In this document: in pieces, positions 34,543-45,011 of the stretch
Position numbering within the stretch: position 1 is the stretch's first letter
Layout: each line of letters opens with the position of its first letter
Source: Chryseobacterium populi
GTDB lineage: Bacteria; Bacteroidota; Bacteroidia; Flavobacteriales; Weeksellaceae
Direction: 5' to 3'
DNA: 64,000 nucleotides
Assembly (NCBI RefSeq): GCF_000282115.1
Contig: NZ_AKJY01000045.1
Span: 36,132 to 100,131, forward strand
Program-made: the position numbers and the translations under genes
The notes under the pieces: model-generated
Told to the model about the DNA's origin: nothing
The model's database searches: none
The model's input: only the letters and a program-made list of their open reading frames with translations

Positions 34543-37323
34543 ATGAATATTTATAAGGATTACATCAAAGAGATTGAAGAAAGAAAAAACCATGAGCTTC
34601 ATCCAAAACCGATTGATGGTGCTGAATTATTAAGCGAAATTATTGCACAAATCAAAGATTCAGGTAATGCAGACAGAGCTGATTCTCTTAAATTTTTTAT
34701 TTACAATACTTTACCCGGAACGACAAGCGCAGCAGGTGTAAAAGCTAAATTTTTAAAAGAGATCATTCTTGGTGAATCCGTAGTAGAAGAAATATCACCG
34801 GCCTTTGCCTTTGAACTGCTATCTCACATGAAAGGAGGTAAATCGATCGAGGTATTGCTGGACCTGGCCTTGGGGAATGATGCAGCTATTGCTAAAGAAG
34901 CAGCAAACGTTCTTAAAACACAGGTTTTCCTTTATGATGCAGATACTAACCGTCTAAAGGAGGCATTCGACAGCGGTAACGAAATCGCAAAAGAAATCAT
35001 TGAAAGCTATGCAAAAGCAGAGTTTTTCACTAAACTACCGGACGTTGCAGAAGAAATTAAAGTGGTTACATTCATCGCTGGTGAAGGTGACATTTCGACT
35101 GATTTACTTTCTCCGGGTAACCAGGCTCACTCAAGATCAGACCGTGAGCTCCATGGTAAATGTATGATTACTCCTCAGGCACAGGAGGAAATCAGAGCCC
35201 TTCAGGCTCAACATCCGGATAAAAGCGTGATGCTGATTGCTGAAAAAGGCACCATGGGTGTAGGCTCATCAAGAATGTCTGGAGTAAATAATGTGGCTTT
35301 ATGGACCGGTAAACAGGCTAGCCCTTATATTCCATTCGTAAATATTGCTCCTATTGTTGGAGGAACAAACGGGATTTCCCCGATTTTCCTTACTACAGTA
35401 GACGTTACAGGTGGTATTGGTATTGACCTTAAAAACTGGGTGAAAAAACTGGATGCAGAAGGTAACCCGACCCGTAATGAAAACGGAGAACCAATTCTTG
35501 AAGAAGCATACTCTGTTGCTACAGGAACCGTACTTACCATCAATACAAAAACAAAAAAACTTTATAACGGAGACCAGGAATTAATCGATATTTCGAAGGC
35601 ATTCACTCCACAGAAAGTTGAATTTATCAAAGCCGGCGGATCTTATGCGATCGTGTTCGGTAAAAAGCTACAGACATTTGCCGCGAAACTTTTAGGAATA
35701 GAAACACCTCCTGTTTTTGCTCCATCAAAAGAAATTTCCCATGACGGGCAAGGTCTTACAGCAGTAGAAAAAATCTTCAACAGAAATGCTGTCGGCACAA
35801 CACCGGGAAAAGTATTACACGCCGGTTCGGATGTTCGTGTAGAAGTGAATATTGTTGGTTCACAGGATACCACAGGCCTCATGACTTCTCAGGAACTTGA
35901 ATCTATGGCAGCAACAGTGATTTCGCCAATTGTTGACGGTGCTTACCAATCAGGATGCCACACTGCTTCAGTATGGGATAAAAAAGCTCAGGCAAACATT
36001 CCAAAGCTGATGAAATTCATGAATGATTTCGGTTTGATCACTGCCCGTGACCCGAAAGGTGAATACCATTCAATGACTGACGTAATTCACAAGGTTCTTA
36101 ATGATATTACTGTAGACGAATGGGCCATCATTATCGGTGGTGATTCTCATACAAGAATGTCTAAAGGAGTTGCTTTTGGAGCAGACTCCGGAACTGTTGC
36201 TCTTGCACTGGCTACCGGTGAGGCATCTATGCCGATTCCTGAATCTGTAAAAGTAACCTTCAAAGGAAACATGAAAGAACATATGGATTTCCGTGATGTA
36301 GTTCATGCAACCCAGGCTCAGATGCTTAAACAGTTCGGTGGAGAAAACGTATTCCAGGGCAGAATTATTGAGGTTCACATCGGAACTCTTCCTGCTGACC
36401 AGGCATTCACATTTACAGACTGGACTGCAGAGATGAAGGCTAAAGCTTCCATCAATATTTCCGAAGACAATACCCTGATTGAATCATTGGAAATTGCGAA
36501 AGGCAGGATCCAGATCATGATTGACAAAGGTATGGATAATCACAACCAGGTTCTTCAAGGGTTAATCAATAAAGCGGACAAAAGAATTGCAGAGATTAAG
36601 TCTGGTGAAAAACCTGCTTTAGCTCCTGATGTGAATGCCAAATATTATGCTGAAGTGGTTGTAGATCTTGATGCAATTGTAGAACCTATGATCGCAGACC
36701 CTGATGTAAACAACGACGATGTTTCTAAACGATATACTCACGATACGATCAGAGCTCTTTCTTACTATGGCGGGGATAAAAAAGTAGATCTTGGCTTTGT
36801 AGGATCTTGTATGGTTCACAAAGGGGATTTGAAAATCGTTTCCCAAATGCTTAGAAACCTTGAAAAACAACAAGGTAAAGTAGAATTTAATGCTCCACTT
36901 GTGGTGGCAGCACCTACCTATAATATCATTGATGAATTAAAAGCGGAAGGAGACTGGGAACTGCTGGAAAAATATTCCGGCTTCGAATTCGATGATAATG
37001 CCCCTAAAGGCGAGGCCCGTGTGGAATACAAAAACGTAATGTACCTTGAGCGTCCCGGATGTAATCTTTGTATGGGTAATCAGGAAAAAGCTGCTAAAGG
37101 AGATACGGTACTGGCAACTTCTACCCGTCTTTTCCAGGGAAGAGTAGTTGAAGATTCTGAACGTAAAAAAGGAGAATCTCTACTTGCATCAACACCTGTT
37201 GTTGTTTTATCTGCTATCATTGGAAGAATTCCTAATATAGATGAATATAAAGCTGCAGTTGAGGGTATCGACCTGACTAAGTTTACACCTCCTATCAAGG
37301 AATTGGTTAAAGTTGGCCATTAA
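34543..37323 (+). CDS. acnB: aconitate hydratase B / 2-methylisocitrate dehydratase
   Basis: 926 residues, the AcnB size. The iron-sulfur cysteines are visible as CxxC in RPGCNLCMGNQ near the C-terminal part of the catalytic region, with another Cys in VGSCMVHKGD. AcnB interconverts citrate and isocitrate in the TCA cycle, can use 2-methylisocitrate, and in other bacteria binds its own mRNA when iron is low. N-terminal HEAT-like helices (about 1-150) fit the AcnB domain order. It is followed after 50 bases by a second, AcnA-type aconitase on the same strand. Confidence 0.95.
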   Translation: MNIYKDYIKEIEERKNHELHPKPIDGAELLSEIIAQIKDSGNADRADSLKFFIYNTLPGTTSAAGVKAKFLKEIILGESVVEEISPAFAFELLSHMKGGKSIEVLLDLALGNDAAIAKEAANVLKTQVFLYDADTNRLKEAFDSGNEIAKEIIESYAKAEFFTKLPDVAEEIKVVTFIAGEGDISTDLLSPGNQAHSRSDRELHGKCMITPQAQEEIRALQAQHPDKSVMLIAEKGTMGVGSSRMSGVNNVALWTGKQASPYIPFVNIAPIVGGTNGISPIFLTTVDVTGGIGIDLKNWVKKLDAEGNPTRNENGEPILEEAYSVATGTVLTINTKTKKLYNGDQELIDISKAFTPQKVEFIKAGGSYAIVFGKKLQTFAAKLLGIETPPVFAPSKEISHDGQGLTAVEKIFNRNAVGTTPGKVLHAGSDVRVEVNIVGSQDTTGLMTSQELESMAATVISPIVDGAYQSGCHTASVWDKKAQANIPKLMKFMNDFGLITARDPKGEYHSMTDVIHKVLNDITVDEWAIIIGGDSHTRMSKGVAFGADSGTVALALATGEASMPIPESVKVTFKGNMKEHMDFRDVVHATQAQMLKQFGGENVFQGRIIEVHIGTLPADQAFTFTDWTAEMKAKASINISEDNTLIESLEIAKGRIQIMIDKGMDNHNQVLQGLINKADKRIAEIKSGEKPALAPDVNAKYYAEVVVDLDAIVEPMIADPDVNNDDVSKRYTHDTIRALSYYGGDKKVDLGFVGSCMVHKGDLKIVSQMLRNLEKQQGKVEFNAPLVVAAPTYNIIDELKAEGDWELLEKYSGFEFDDNAPKGEARVEYKNVMYLERPGCNLCMGNQEKAAKGDTVLATSTRLFQGRVVEDSERKKGESLLASTPVVVLSAIIGRIPNIDEYKAAVEGIDLTKFTPPIKELVKVGH

Positions 37324-37373
37324 TACTTCAGCTGTAGATAAGCATAAATGTATAAACATTAATTCTAAGAGAT

Positions 37374-39641
37374 ATGACTTTTGATATTGATATGATCAAA
37401 AAAGTGTATGAACGTTACCCGGAAAGGATTGCTGCTGCAAGACAAGTTGTGGGAAAACCGCTTACACTTTCAGAAAAAATCCTTTATACCCACCTTTGGG
37501 AAGGGAATGCTACCCAGGCACATGAGAGAGGAAACTCTTACGTAGATTTTGCACCGGACAGAGTAGCTATGCAGGATGCAACTGCCCAGATGGCCCTTTT
37601 GCAATTTATGCAGGCCGGAAAATCTAAGGTAGCAGTTCCTTCAACAGCACATGCAGACCACCTGATCCAGGCGAAAGTAGGTGCTGATAAAGATTTACAG
37701 GAAGGTATCAACAAAAACTCCGAGGTTTTCAACTTCCTGAGTTCTGTCTGTGATAAATATGGAATCGGGTTCTGGAAACCGGGAGCAGGGATCATCCACC
37801 AGGTTGTTTTGGAAAACTATGCATTTCCCGGAGGTATGATGATCGGTACTGACTCTCACACCGTAAATGCCGGCGGACTTGGTATGGTAGCCATTGGTGT
37901 AGGTGGTGCTGATGCAGTAGATGTAATGGCAGGAATGGCATGGGAGCTTAAAATGCCTAAACTTATCGGTGTAAAATTAACCGGTAAAATGAACGGATGG
38001 ACTTCTGCAAAAGATGTTATCCTTAAAGTAGCCGGAATCCTTACAGTAAAAGGAGGAACAGGATGTATCGTAGAATATTTCGGAGAAGGGGCACAATCTC
38101 TTTCTGCAACCGGAAAAGGTACTATCTGTAACATGGGTGCTGAAATCGGAGCGACCACTTCCACTTTCGGATACGATGATTCAATGAGAAGATATCTGGC
38201 TGCTACGGGAAGACAGGATGTAGTGGATGCAGCTGACAAAATCGCTGACCACTTAACGGGTGATGCTGAAGTATATGCAAACCCTGAGCAATATTTCGAT
38301 CAGGTAATTGAAATCAACCTTTCTGAGCTGGCTCCCCATTTGAACGGGCCTTTCACTCCGGATCTGGCAACTCCTGTTTCTGAATTCAGAGCTAAAGCTG
38401 AAGCTAACGGATGGCCGCTTGAGGTTGAATGGGCATTGATCGGATCTTGTACCAACTCTTCTTATGAAGATTTATCAAGAGCTGCTTCAATTGTTGAAGA
38501 TGCAGTGGCAAAAGGGGTTAAGCCTAAAGCAATCTTAGGAATCAACCCTGGATCTGAGCAGGTAAAATTTACAGCAGAAAGAGACGGTTTCTTAGATTCT
38601 TTCAGAAAATTTGAAAACGCAAGAATTTTTACTAATGCCTGTGGACCTTGTATCGGGCAGTGGGACAGAGAAGGGGCTGAAAAAGGAGAGAAAAACTCTA
38701 TTATTCACTCTTTCAACAGAAACTTCGCAAAGAGAGCTGACGGTAATCCGAATACCCATGCATTTGTAGCCTCTCCGGAAATGGTAGCTGCTGTTGCCAT
38801 CTCAGGAAGATTAGACTTCAATCCGATTACAGATACTTTAACGAATGAAGCCGGTGAACAGATAAAATTAAATGAACCTCAAGGTTATGAGCTGCCTGAA
38901 AAAGGATTTGCTGTAGATGATAACGGATACCAGGCACCATCTGAAGACGGATCTTCAGTAGTGGTAAATGTAAGCCCTACATCGGACAGGCTTCAATTAT
39001 TAGAAGAATTCCCGGCCTGGAACGGTAAAAATATTGAAGGAGCCAAAGTTTTAATTAAAGCTTTCGGAAAATGTACTACCGACCACATCTCTATGGCTGG
39101 ACCATGGCTGAAATACAGAGGTCACCTTGATAATATTTCAAATAACATGTTAATTGGCGCAGTAAATGCCTATAACATGGAAACCAACCATGTTAAAAAC
39201 GAACTGACAGGTGAATACGGTGAAGTACCTGCCGTACAGAGAGCCTACAAAGCTGCAGGAATCCCTACTATCGTTGTGGGAGACCAGAACTACGGTGAAG
39301 GGTCATCGAGAGAGCACGCAGCCATGGAACCAAGACATCTTGGAGTAAAAGCCGTATTGGTAAAATCTTTCGCAAGAATCCATGAAACAAACCTTAAAAA
39401 ACAAGGTATGCTTGGATTAACTTTTGCCAATGAAGCTGATTATGATAAAATTCTGGAAGATGACACCGTTAACTTCTTAGATTTAGATCAGTTCGCACCC
39501 GGAAAACAATTAACTTTAGAGTTTGTACATGCAGATGGAACCAAAGACATCATCATGGCCAACCATACTTATAACGATCAGCAAATTGATTGGTTTAAAG
39601 CGGGTTCTGCTCTGAACTTAATCAAACAACAGGAAAAATAA
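37374..39641 (+). CDS. acnA: aconitate hydratase, AcnA/mitochondrial type
   Basis: 755 residues, the size of mitochondrial-type aconitase. The [4Fe-4S] ligands are Cys in [11 protein letters not shown] near residue 359 and the CGPCIGQWD pair near 422-425; [11 protein letters not shown] near 162 is also conserved. The swivel domain with the active-site serine ([12 protein letters not shown]) is near the C-terminus. Two aconitases of different classes in one transcript is unusual in many bacteria. A strong terminator follows. Confidence 0.95.
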   Translation: MTFDIDMIKKVYERYPERIAAARQVVGKPLTLSEKILYTHLWEGNATQAHERGNSYVDFAPDRVAMQDATAQMALLQFMQAGKSKVAVPSTAHADHLIQAKVGADKDLQEGINKNSEVFNFLSSVCDKYGIGFWKPGAGIIHQVVLENYAFPGGMMIGTDSHTVNAGGLGMVAIGVGGADAVDVMAGMAWELKMPKLIGVKLTGKMNGWTSAKDVILKVAGILTVKGGTGCIVEYFGEGAQSLSATGKGTICNMGAEIGATTSTFGYDDSMRRYLAATGRQDVVDAADKIADHLTGDAEVYANPEQYFDQVIEINLSELAPHLNGPFTPDLATPVSEFRAKAEANGWPLEVEWALIGSCTNSSYEDLSRAASIVEDAVAKGVKPKAILGINPGSEQVKFTAERDGFLDSFRKFENARIFTNACGPCIGQWDREGAEKGEKNSIIHSFNRNFAKRADGNPNTHAFVASPEMVAAVAISGRLDFNPITDTLTNEAGEQIKLNEPQGYELPEKGFAVDDNGYQAPSEDGSSVVVNVSPTSDRLQLLEEFPAWNGKNIEGAKVLIKAFGKCTTDHISMAGPWLKYRGHLDNISNNMLIGAVNAYNMETNHVKNELTGEYGEVPAVQRAYKAAGIPTIVVGDQNYGEGSSREHAAMEPRHLGVKAVLVKSFARIHETNLKKQGMLGLTFANEADYDKILEDDTVNFLDLDQFAPGKQLTLEFVHADGTKDIIMANHTYNDQQIDWFKAGSALNLIKQQEK

Positions 39642-39671
39642 GATTAATTGTTAGATTAATTAATATAAAGG

Positions 39672-39701
39672 CGACTTCATTTGATGAAGTCGTTTTTTTT
39701 T
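39672..39701 (+). terminator. intrinsic terminator after the aconitase pair
   Basis: CGACTTCAT (39672-39680) pairs with ATGAAGTCG (39684-39692) across a three-base loop, followed by nine T. It ends the acnB-acnA unit. Confidence 0.9.
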
Positions 39702-39772
39702 GTTGGACTATGGTAATAAACCTTATAGGTTTTAAAAAACAATAAGGTTTATAATATCAGTTTTAAAAAATC

Positions 39773-40450
39773 TCATTTTAATTTATCCAGAAGACCTGCC
39801 CTGTAACTCTCTCCAATAGGGATCTCATACTCAGGAAGAATGACTTTTTTAGCCCCGATACTTTTAACTTTTTCTATATTAACAATAAAAGATTTATGAA
39901 TCCGTACAAATTTTTCAGAAAGCTGGCTTTCCATAGATTTAAGCGTATCCAGAACAATATATTCATCATTTTCCGTCCGGATGTTAACATAATCTTTGAT
40001 ACTTTCAACGTAAAGAATTTCATGAAAACCGATACGATGTCTTTGTCCGGAGGATTTCACAAAGAAATGGGTATTTTCTCCCTGTGGAAAAGAAAATCGT
40101 TCCTGGGCTTTCAGTACACTTTTTTGAAACCTTTCAAAGGAAATAGGCTTCAAAAGGTAGTCTACAATATTATGTTCATAGCCTTCCAATGCATATTCGG
40201 AATAAGCTGTTGTTAAAATATATTTTTGATCAGCTCCCACAATCTTCATAAAATTGATTCCTGTAAGCTCCGGCATCTGAATATCCAGAAAGATAAGGTC
40301 TGAATCATTTTTCTGCAGATATTCCAAGGCCTGAATAGGATTTTCTGTAGAGTAAACCAATTCAAGAAAAGGAATTTTTTCTACATAATGTTCCAAAAGA
40401 GAGATTGCCAATGGCTCGTCATCCACAATGATGCATTTTATCCTATCCAT
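39773..40450 (-). CDS. LytTR-family response regulator
   Basis: 225 residues. A receiver domain (about 1-120) has the acidic pair in IIVDDE at the start and the phospho-acceptor Asp in LIFLDIQMPELTG near residue 55, with the Lys in LLKPISF near 103. The C-terminal LytTR DNA-binding domain (about 125-225) has FVRIHKSFIVNIEKVKSI and the I-x-E/Y-LPEYEIPIG turn. It overlaps the sensor kinase gene by eight bases, so it is its partner. The neighbouring barrel protein may be a target; this is inference. Confidence 0.93.
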   Translation of the reverse strand: MDRIKCIIVDDEPLAISLLEHYVEKIPFLELVYSTENPIQALEYLQKNDSDLIFLDIQMPELTGINFMKIVGADQKYILTTAYSEYALEGYEHNIVDYLLKPISFERFQKSVLKAQERFSFPQGENTHFFVKSSGQRHRIGFHEILYVESIKDYVNIRTENDEYIVLDTLKSMESQLSEKFVRIHKSFIVNIEKVKSIGAKKVILPEYEIPIGESYRAGLLDKLK

Positions 40451-41462
40451 TTCTTAAATCAATTTTTAAATCTACAATAAATTCCGTTTCCGAATCTTTG
40501 ATCTTAAGCTCATGCTTGGGGTACAAAATTTCCAGTCTTTTTTTCACATTCTGAATTCCAATTCCCGAAACAACATCCTTCATTTTCTTTGTTTTATAAT
40601 TAAAAAGATAAAAATGCAAAACCTCATCATGATCTGAGATCTTCATTTCAAAACCGTTGTCACGGAAATCACCGTGCTTGAAAGCATTTTCCACAAAAGG
40701 GACCAGCAGCATCGGTGATATTTTCAGGTGAGAATGTTGAATATTTTTCTCTATGATCAACAGTTCCGGGTTTCTGATCCTAAGCTTCTCCAGGGCAATA
40801 AGACTGTCAATATATCCAATTTCCTTATCCAAAGAAATGGTGTCTTCTTCAAGATCTTTTGTGCTGTATCTCAACAGTTGTCCAAGCTCTTCAATAGCAG
40901 GGAGCGCTTTATCCGACTTCTGATAGACAAGTGAGTAGATATTATTTAAAGAATTAAAAATAAAATGCGGATTGATCTGGGTTTTCAAAGCCTGAAGCTC
41001 AGCTTGTTTTTTTTCGATCAGAAGCTGCTTTTTATCATTTTCAGCCACTCCATATTTCTCCAGTATCCATAGAATGCCGGCAATAAAAGTAGTCAGAGAG
41101 CTATTGTATATATTATCGAAGAGATAGTAGAGAAGTCCCGTATTTTCATCATAATTGCGAAAGCCAAGAGTAGAAGGCAGGATCAGTTCTTCCAAAATAT
41201 ATCTCATACTGGCAAAACACAGCAGCGTCAGAATAAAAACGAAAACTGCCGAATACAATTTCTCAAGTTTAAAAACCTTTGGGAAAATAAAGAAATACGA
41301 AATATAGAATGTCGTAATTTTTACAATAAAAAATGTAATCCTCAGAATGTGCATTTCACGACGATTGGTCTCCGGGACAAAAAAATTAGGAGTAATGACA
41401 GTTCCTATAAAATTGAACCCCCAGTAAATAATTTGAAGCCAGATAATTTGCTTTTTACTCAT
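40443..41462 (-). CDS. LytS-family sensor histidine kinase
   Basis: 339 residues from the ATG at 41462; the frame to 41495 adds 11 residues that do not fit. Four membrane helices occupy roughly residues 1-125. The His-kinase motif is His in QINPHFIFNSLNNIYSL near residue 180, and the ATP-binding N-box is MLLVPFVENAFKHG near 265. This is the short LytS/YehU-type kinase paired with LytTR regulators. Its stop overlaps the regulator start by eight bases. The signal it senses is unknown. Confidence 0.9.
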   Translation of the reverse strand: MSKKQIIWLQIIYWGFNFIGTVITPNFFVPETNRREMHILRITFFIVKITTFYISYFFIFPKVFKLEKLYSAVFVFILTLLCFASMRYILEELILPSTLGFRNYDENTGLLYYLFDNIYNSSLTTFIAGILWILEKYGVAENDKKQLLIEKKQAELQALKTQINPHFIFNSLNNIYSLVYQKSDKALPAIEELGQLLRYSTKDLEEDTISLDKEIGYIDSLIALEKLRIRNPELLIIEKNIQHSHLKISPMLLVPFVENAFKHGDFRDNGFEMKISDHDEVLHFYLFNYKTKKMKDVVSGIGIQNVKKRLEILYPKHELKIKDSETEFIVDLKIDLRNG

Positions 41463-41598
41463 ATTCAAATATAAACCTCTAAAGGCATAATTCATCTATT
41501 GTTTTCGACAAAAACCTGTTTTTTTCCGACGAAATTTATTTGATACACAGAATTCTGCACTTCATCTAAAATCTGTTTTATCGACAATTGTCATCCCA

Positions 41599-41606
41599 TA
41601 TTTTTG
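41599..41606 (+). promoter_or_regulatory. -7 box (TATTTTTG) before the beta-barrel gene
   Basis: An exact TAnnTTTG match 46 bases before the ATG at 41652 in the divergent gap with the LytS kinase gene. No convincing -33 TTG at the right distance. Confidence 0.4.
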
Positions 41607-41651
41607 CCAGAGAAATGTAATATAATTATCATTTAATCTGTCATTTATAAT

Positions 41652-43775
41652 ATGAAAAAACACATTTTATTGATAGCCAGCCTTGTCTGTTTTTTTTCAA
41701 CAGCACAAACCAAAGACACCGTTAAAGTCTACAAAATAGAAGCAGTTACTGTGAATGGTAAAAAGGCTCTGGTAGAACGTAAAGTAGACCGGCTGGTTTA
41801 TAATGTTCAAAATTCTATGCTTTCACAAGGAAGTTCCGGAACTGAGGTTCTTGCCGGCACTCCTTTACTGCAGGTAGATGAAAATAAAGGTCTTCTTTCC
41901 ATAGCGGGGAAAAATGGGGTTTCTGTAATGGTCAATGACCGGATACTTAATCTTTCCGGGTCTGAGCTGATCAACTACCTTCGAAATCTGCGCTCTGAAA
42001 ATATTCTGAAAATTGAAGTAATAACGACTCCTCCTGCCAAATACGAAGCTCAGGGAAACAGCGGAATCATCAATATCGTTCTTAAAAAGAACCAGAATCT
42101 TGGATGGAACGGCTACCTGAACACCAATTATATTCAAAAAACATATGCTGCTTTCAATAGTGTCGCAGGTGTGAACTATCAGAATGAAAAGATAAAAGCT
42201 TCGGTGAAAGTCCAGGGATATGACGGAGACAAAAGATCAGTGGAAAATTATAAAATAAACGGTCAAAATTCCTCTATAAGCAGAGATGAAAGGAGGGATA
42301 TGAATGACGGATTGGGACTGAATGCTAATTTTGATTATTCTCTTACTAAAAACTCCAATATCGGATTAGTATATGATATTTCGAAGGGACATTCTAATAT
42401 GGATATCAATTCGAAACAAAACTATTTCACCAACAATACTCCTACTTTACAAACAGATACGGATTCCAAGCACCGTTCTGCCTTTACTTCACAAATGCTG
42501 AATTTATATTTTGACCAGAAATTAGGAGAACATAAGCTAAGCCTAGGTGCCAATTATTATGGAAATCTACCGGATACTGAAGTTAATTTTACCACAAGAA
42601 ATATTGCCAACAATTCAACACAGGTCGTAAGAAATCTTTCATCTGTGGATTATAAAATATATTCCGGTCAAGCAGATTTAACATTAAATTTCAAAAAAAT
42701 CCAATTGGAAACCGGAGCAAAATACAGTCAGTTTTCAAATAATTCGAACATCAGATATTTCAATTTCACCAATGGTGATTATATTATAGATCCTGCCAGA
42801 AGTAATCTGTTTGATTATAAAGAAAAGAATTATGCTGCGTATCTTAGTGCCAGTAAAGATCTTGGAGACAAATGGTCTGTGAAGGCAGGGCTTCGTTATG
42901 AATATACACAAACCAACGGATTCTCACCTACTACACAATCTCAGTCCGAAAATAATTATGGTAAATTTTTCCCGACAGCCTATCTGTCTTATAAAGTCAA
43001 TGATAACAATCAGTTCAGTGTTAATTATTCCCGGAGAATCAACCGTCCTTATTTCCGGGCTTTAGATCCGTTCCGGTGGTATTCCAATCCGAATACCTAT
43101 TATTCCGGAAATCCAAGTCTTCAGCCTTCTTTTAATCACAATATCGAACTCAACTATATCTTTAAAAATAAATTTTCTGCCAATCTTTATTACCAGAGAA
43201 CAACGAATAATTTTGACCAGATTACATCCCTGACCGGAATTGATCTCATTAGCACATTTGAGAATTACTACAATCAGGATAATTACGGGATCAATTTGAA
43301 TTATACAGATATTTTCTTCAAGATATGGGAAAGCAATATTTCAACTTCGTTCAGTTATAATGAGACTCAGATTACAAAGTTCAATGCAGTTCCTAAAAAC
43401 GGACAGTCTTTCTATTATTCCATTAACAATACTTTACAGCTGAATAAAGCTAAAACATTCATGCTATTTGTCAACTACTGGCAGAACCTTCCTTCCCGTG
43501 ATGGCTATACTGCTGTAAGAAACAGAGCAAGCCTTGATGCCGGAGTAAAGATGAGCTTTGTGGGAAAAACACTTCAAGTTAACCTTTCGGTGAGTGATAT
43601 TTTTAAACAATCCGGATATAAGGGAGATATGTATTTTACAGATAATACACAGTCATTCAACAACTATTGGGATGCCAGAAGAATGACGCTCAGCATTACC
43701 TATAATTTTGGAAACCAGAAAATAAAATCAAATACCAGAGCAGTGAATTTCGAAGAGAAAAACCGTGCACAATAA
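41652..43775 (+). CDS. outer-membrane beta-barrel protein, TonB-receptor-like
   Basis: 707 residues with a signal peptide (MKKHILLIASLVCFFSTAQ). A short N-terminal plug-like region carries VNGKKALVERKVDRLVYNV and VITTPPAKYEAQGNSGIINIVLKKN, typical of the OMP_b-brl_3 group of TonB-linked barrels. A long barrel of amphipathic strands follows, ending in MTLSITYNFGNQ. It lacks the carboxypeptidase-like N-terminal domain of SusC. The substrate is unknown. It faces the LytS/LytTR pair and is followed by a DUF5694-like gene. Confidence 0.85.
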   Translation: MKKHILLIASLVCFFSTAQTKDTVKVYKIEAVTVNGKKALVERKVDRLVYNVQNSMLSQGSSGTEVLAGTPLLQVDENKGLLSIAGKNGVSVMVNDRILNLSGSELINYLRNLRSENILKIEVITTPPAKYEAQGNSGIINIVLKKNQNLGWNGYLNTNYIQKTYAAFNSVAGVNYQNEKIKASVKVQGYDGDKRSVENYKINGQNSSISRDERRDMNDGLGLNANFDYSLTKNSNIGLVYDISKGHSNMDINSKQNYFTNNTPTLQTDTDSKHRSAFTSQMLNLYFDQKLGEHKLSLGANYYGNLPDTEVNFTTRNIANNSTQVVRNLSSVDYKIYSGQADLTLNFKKIQLETGAKYSQFSNNSNIRYFNFTNGDYIIDPARSNLFDYKEKNYAAYLSASKDLGDKWSVKAGLRYEYTQTNGFSPTTQSQSENNYGKFFPTAYLSYKVNDNNQFSVNYSRRINRPYFRALDPFRWYSNPNTYYSGNPSLQPSFNHNIELNYIFKNKFSANLYYQRTTNNFDQITSLTGIDLISTFENYYNQDNYGINLNYTDIFFKIWESNISTSFSYNETQITKFNAVPKNGQSFYYSINNTLQLNKAKTFMLFVNYWQNLPSRDGYTAVRNRASLDAGVKMSFVGKTLQVNLSVSDIFKQSGYKGDMYFTDNTQSFNNYWDARRMTLSITYNFGNQKIKSNTRAVNFEEKNRAQ

Positions 43776-43803
43776 TTTAATACTAATTAAAAAAAATAAA
43801 CTC

Positions 43804-44643
43804 ATGAAAACTTTTATTTATATTTTTCTTGTATGTCTTTCTACATCGGTATTTGCTCAAAAAAAGCCTTCAGATTATTTTAAAAATTCAAAGACGAAAG
43901 TTTTGGTTGTCGGCTCATTTCATTTTGATTATCCTAATCTGGATGCCCATAAAACCAATAAGGAAGATCAGGTAGATGTACTTTCTCCAAAAGCAGCAAA
44001 AGAAGTCACCGAGCTTGTAGAATATATCAAAAGATTTAAGCCTACAAAGATTACAATAGAAGCCTGGCCAAGCTGGAACGCCAATCAAAAGCTGAAGGAA
44101 TACAACGAAGGTAAACACCGTGACAAAAGAGATGAGCGTTATCAGCTTGCTATGAGAATAGCCAATGAACTTAAAATAAATGAATTGTTCAGCATTGACG
44201 CAGAATCCATTCTGGATGACCTTGAAAAACATTTTGGCAAAACTGATTCTGCATTTTTTAAAAATCTCAGCAAGGATTATGATTTCAGAAGTGATGATCC
44301 GATATCTCAGCAATTTATTGCCTTCTACAAGAGTTCTGAGCCTAAAAATTTCAAATCTCTTTTAGACACTTTTACTTATATGAATTCTAAAGAAAGTCAT
44401 CAATACGGATACGGTGCCTATTTGAGCGGTGATTTCAAACTGAGAGAATATGATGGTGCAGATATGCTTGCGCTTTATTGGTACAGCAGAAACCTGAGAA
44501 TGTTCCGTAATATTCAAAACATCCCTCACAACGGTGAAGACAGAATTCTTGTGATTGCCGGAAATGGGCATGCGGCGGTATTACGGCAGCTTTTTACCTC
44601 TTCCGCAGAATATGATTTCACTGAGTTTTCTTCACTGAAATAA
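43804..44643 (+). CDS. DUF5694-like secreted protein
   Basis: 279 residues from the ATG at 43804. A signal peptide (MKTFIYIFLVCLSTSVFAQ) precedes VLVVGSFHFDYP near residue 35 and a C-terminal GNGHAAVLRQLF; both are typical of a family related to TraB/erythromycin-esterase folds whose chemistry is unknown. Several acidic and histidine residues (IEAWPSW, SIDAESIL) may form a hydrolase site. It lies 28 bases after the beta-barrel gene and may be cotranscribed with it. Confidence 0.7.
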   Translation: MKTFIYIFLVCLSTSVFAQKKPSDYFKNSKTKVLVVGSFHFDYPNLDAHKTNKEDQVDVLSPKAAKEVTELVEYIKRFKPTKITIEAWPSWNANQKLKEYNEGKHRDKRDERYQLAMRIANELKINELFSIDAESILDDLEKHFGKTDSAFFKNLSKDYDFRSDDPISQQFIAFYKSSEPKNFKSLLDTFTYMNSKESHQYGYGAYLSGDFKLREYDGADMLALYWYSRNLRMFRNIQNIPHNGEDRILVIAGNGHAAVLRQLFTSSAEYDFTEFSSLK

Positions 44644-44690
44644 ATAAAAATGACGGGCAATGACTTTTGTCTAACAAATAAAAAAGACAA

Positions 44691-44876
44691 AGATTCGATC
44701 TCTACAATATCTGCATCGGTCACCACCTTACCAAAGACAGAATTACACAGTACGAAAAAGTAAAGCCTGGAACCCTTACCGTGTTGGCTTACCAATTTAG
44801 GAGACAGATGGATATCCCCGGCTCTTTTGGTCTGATTACCGGGAGCAAGTTGGCAAATGAAGCAGAATATAAGTAA
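44691..44876 (+). pseudogene. orphan C-terminal fragment, source unknown
   Basis: An open frame of about 61 codons to a TAA at 44876 has no start codon and reads like the end of a protein (GTLTVLAYQFRRQMDIPGSF, GLITGSKLANEAEYK). The frames on either side are broken. I do not recognise the parent gene. It lies between the DUF5694-like gene and a receptor remnant, in a stretch with no intact gene, so decay is the likeliest explanation. Confidence 0.5.
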
Positions 44877-45011
44877 CAGGTTATCCTTAACAGATATTCT
44901 ATAAACTTAATATTGAAAATATATAAACTTAAACAAGTTCTGATATTTCTTAAAATTTTACAGTAACAAATGATTTTTTTACGCCTAACTGAAAAGTAGT
45001 AAAAAAACATT

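Noticed and set aside
34311..34556. 81-codon frame starting with TTG before acnB
   Set aside because: It overlaps the acnB start out of frame, starts on a promoter box and has no recognisable composition. It is treated as chance.
37856..38239. 127-codon frame opposite the AcnA-type aconitase
   Set aside because: Antisense shadow; the aconitase is intact and recognised.
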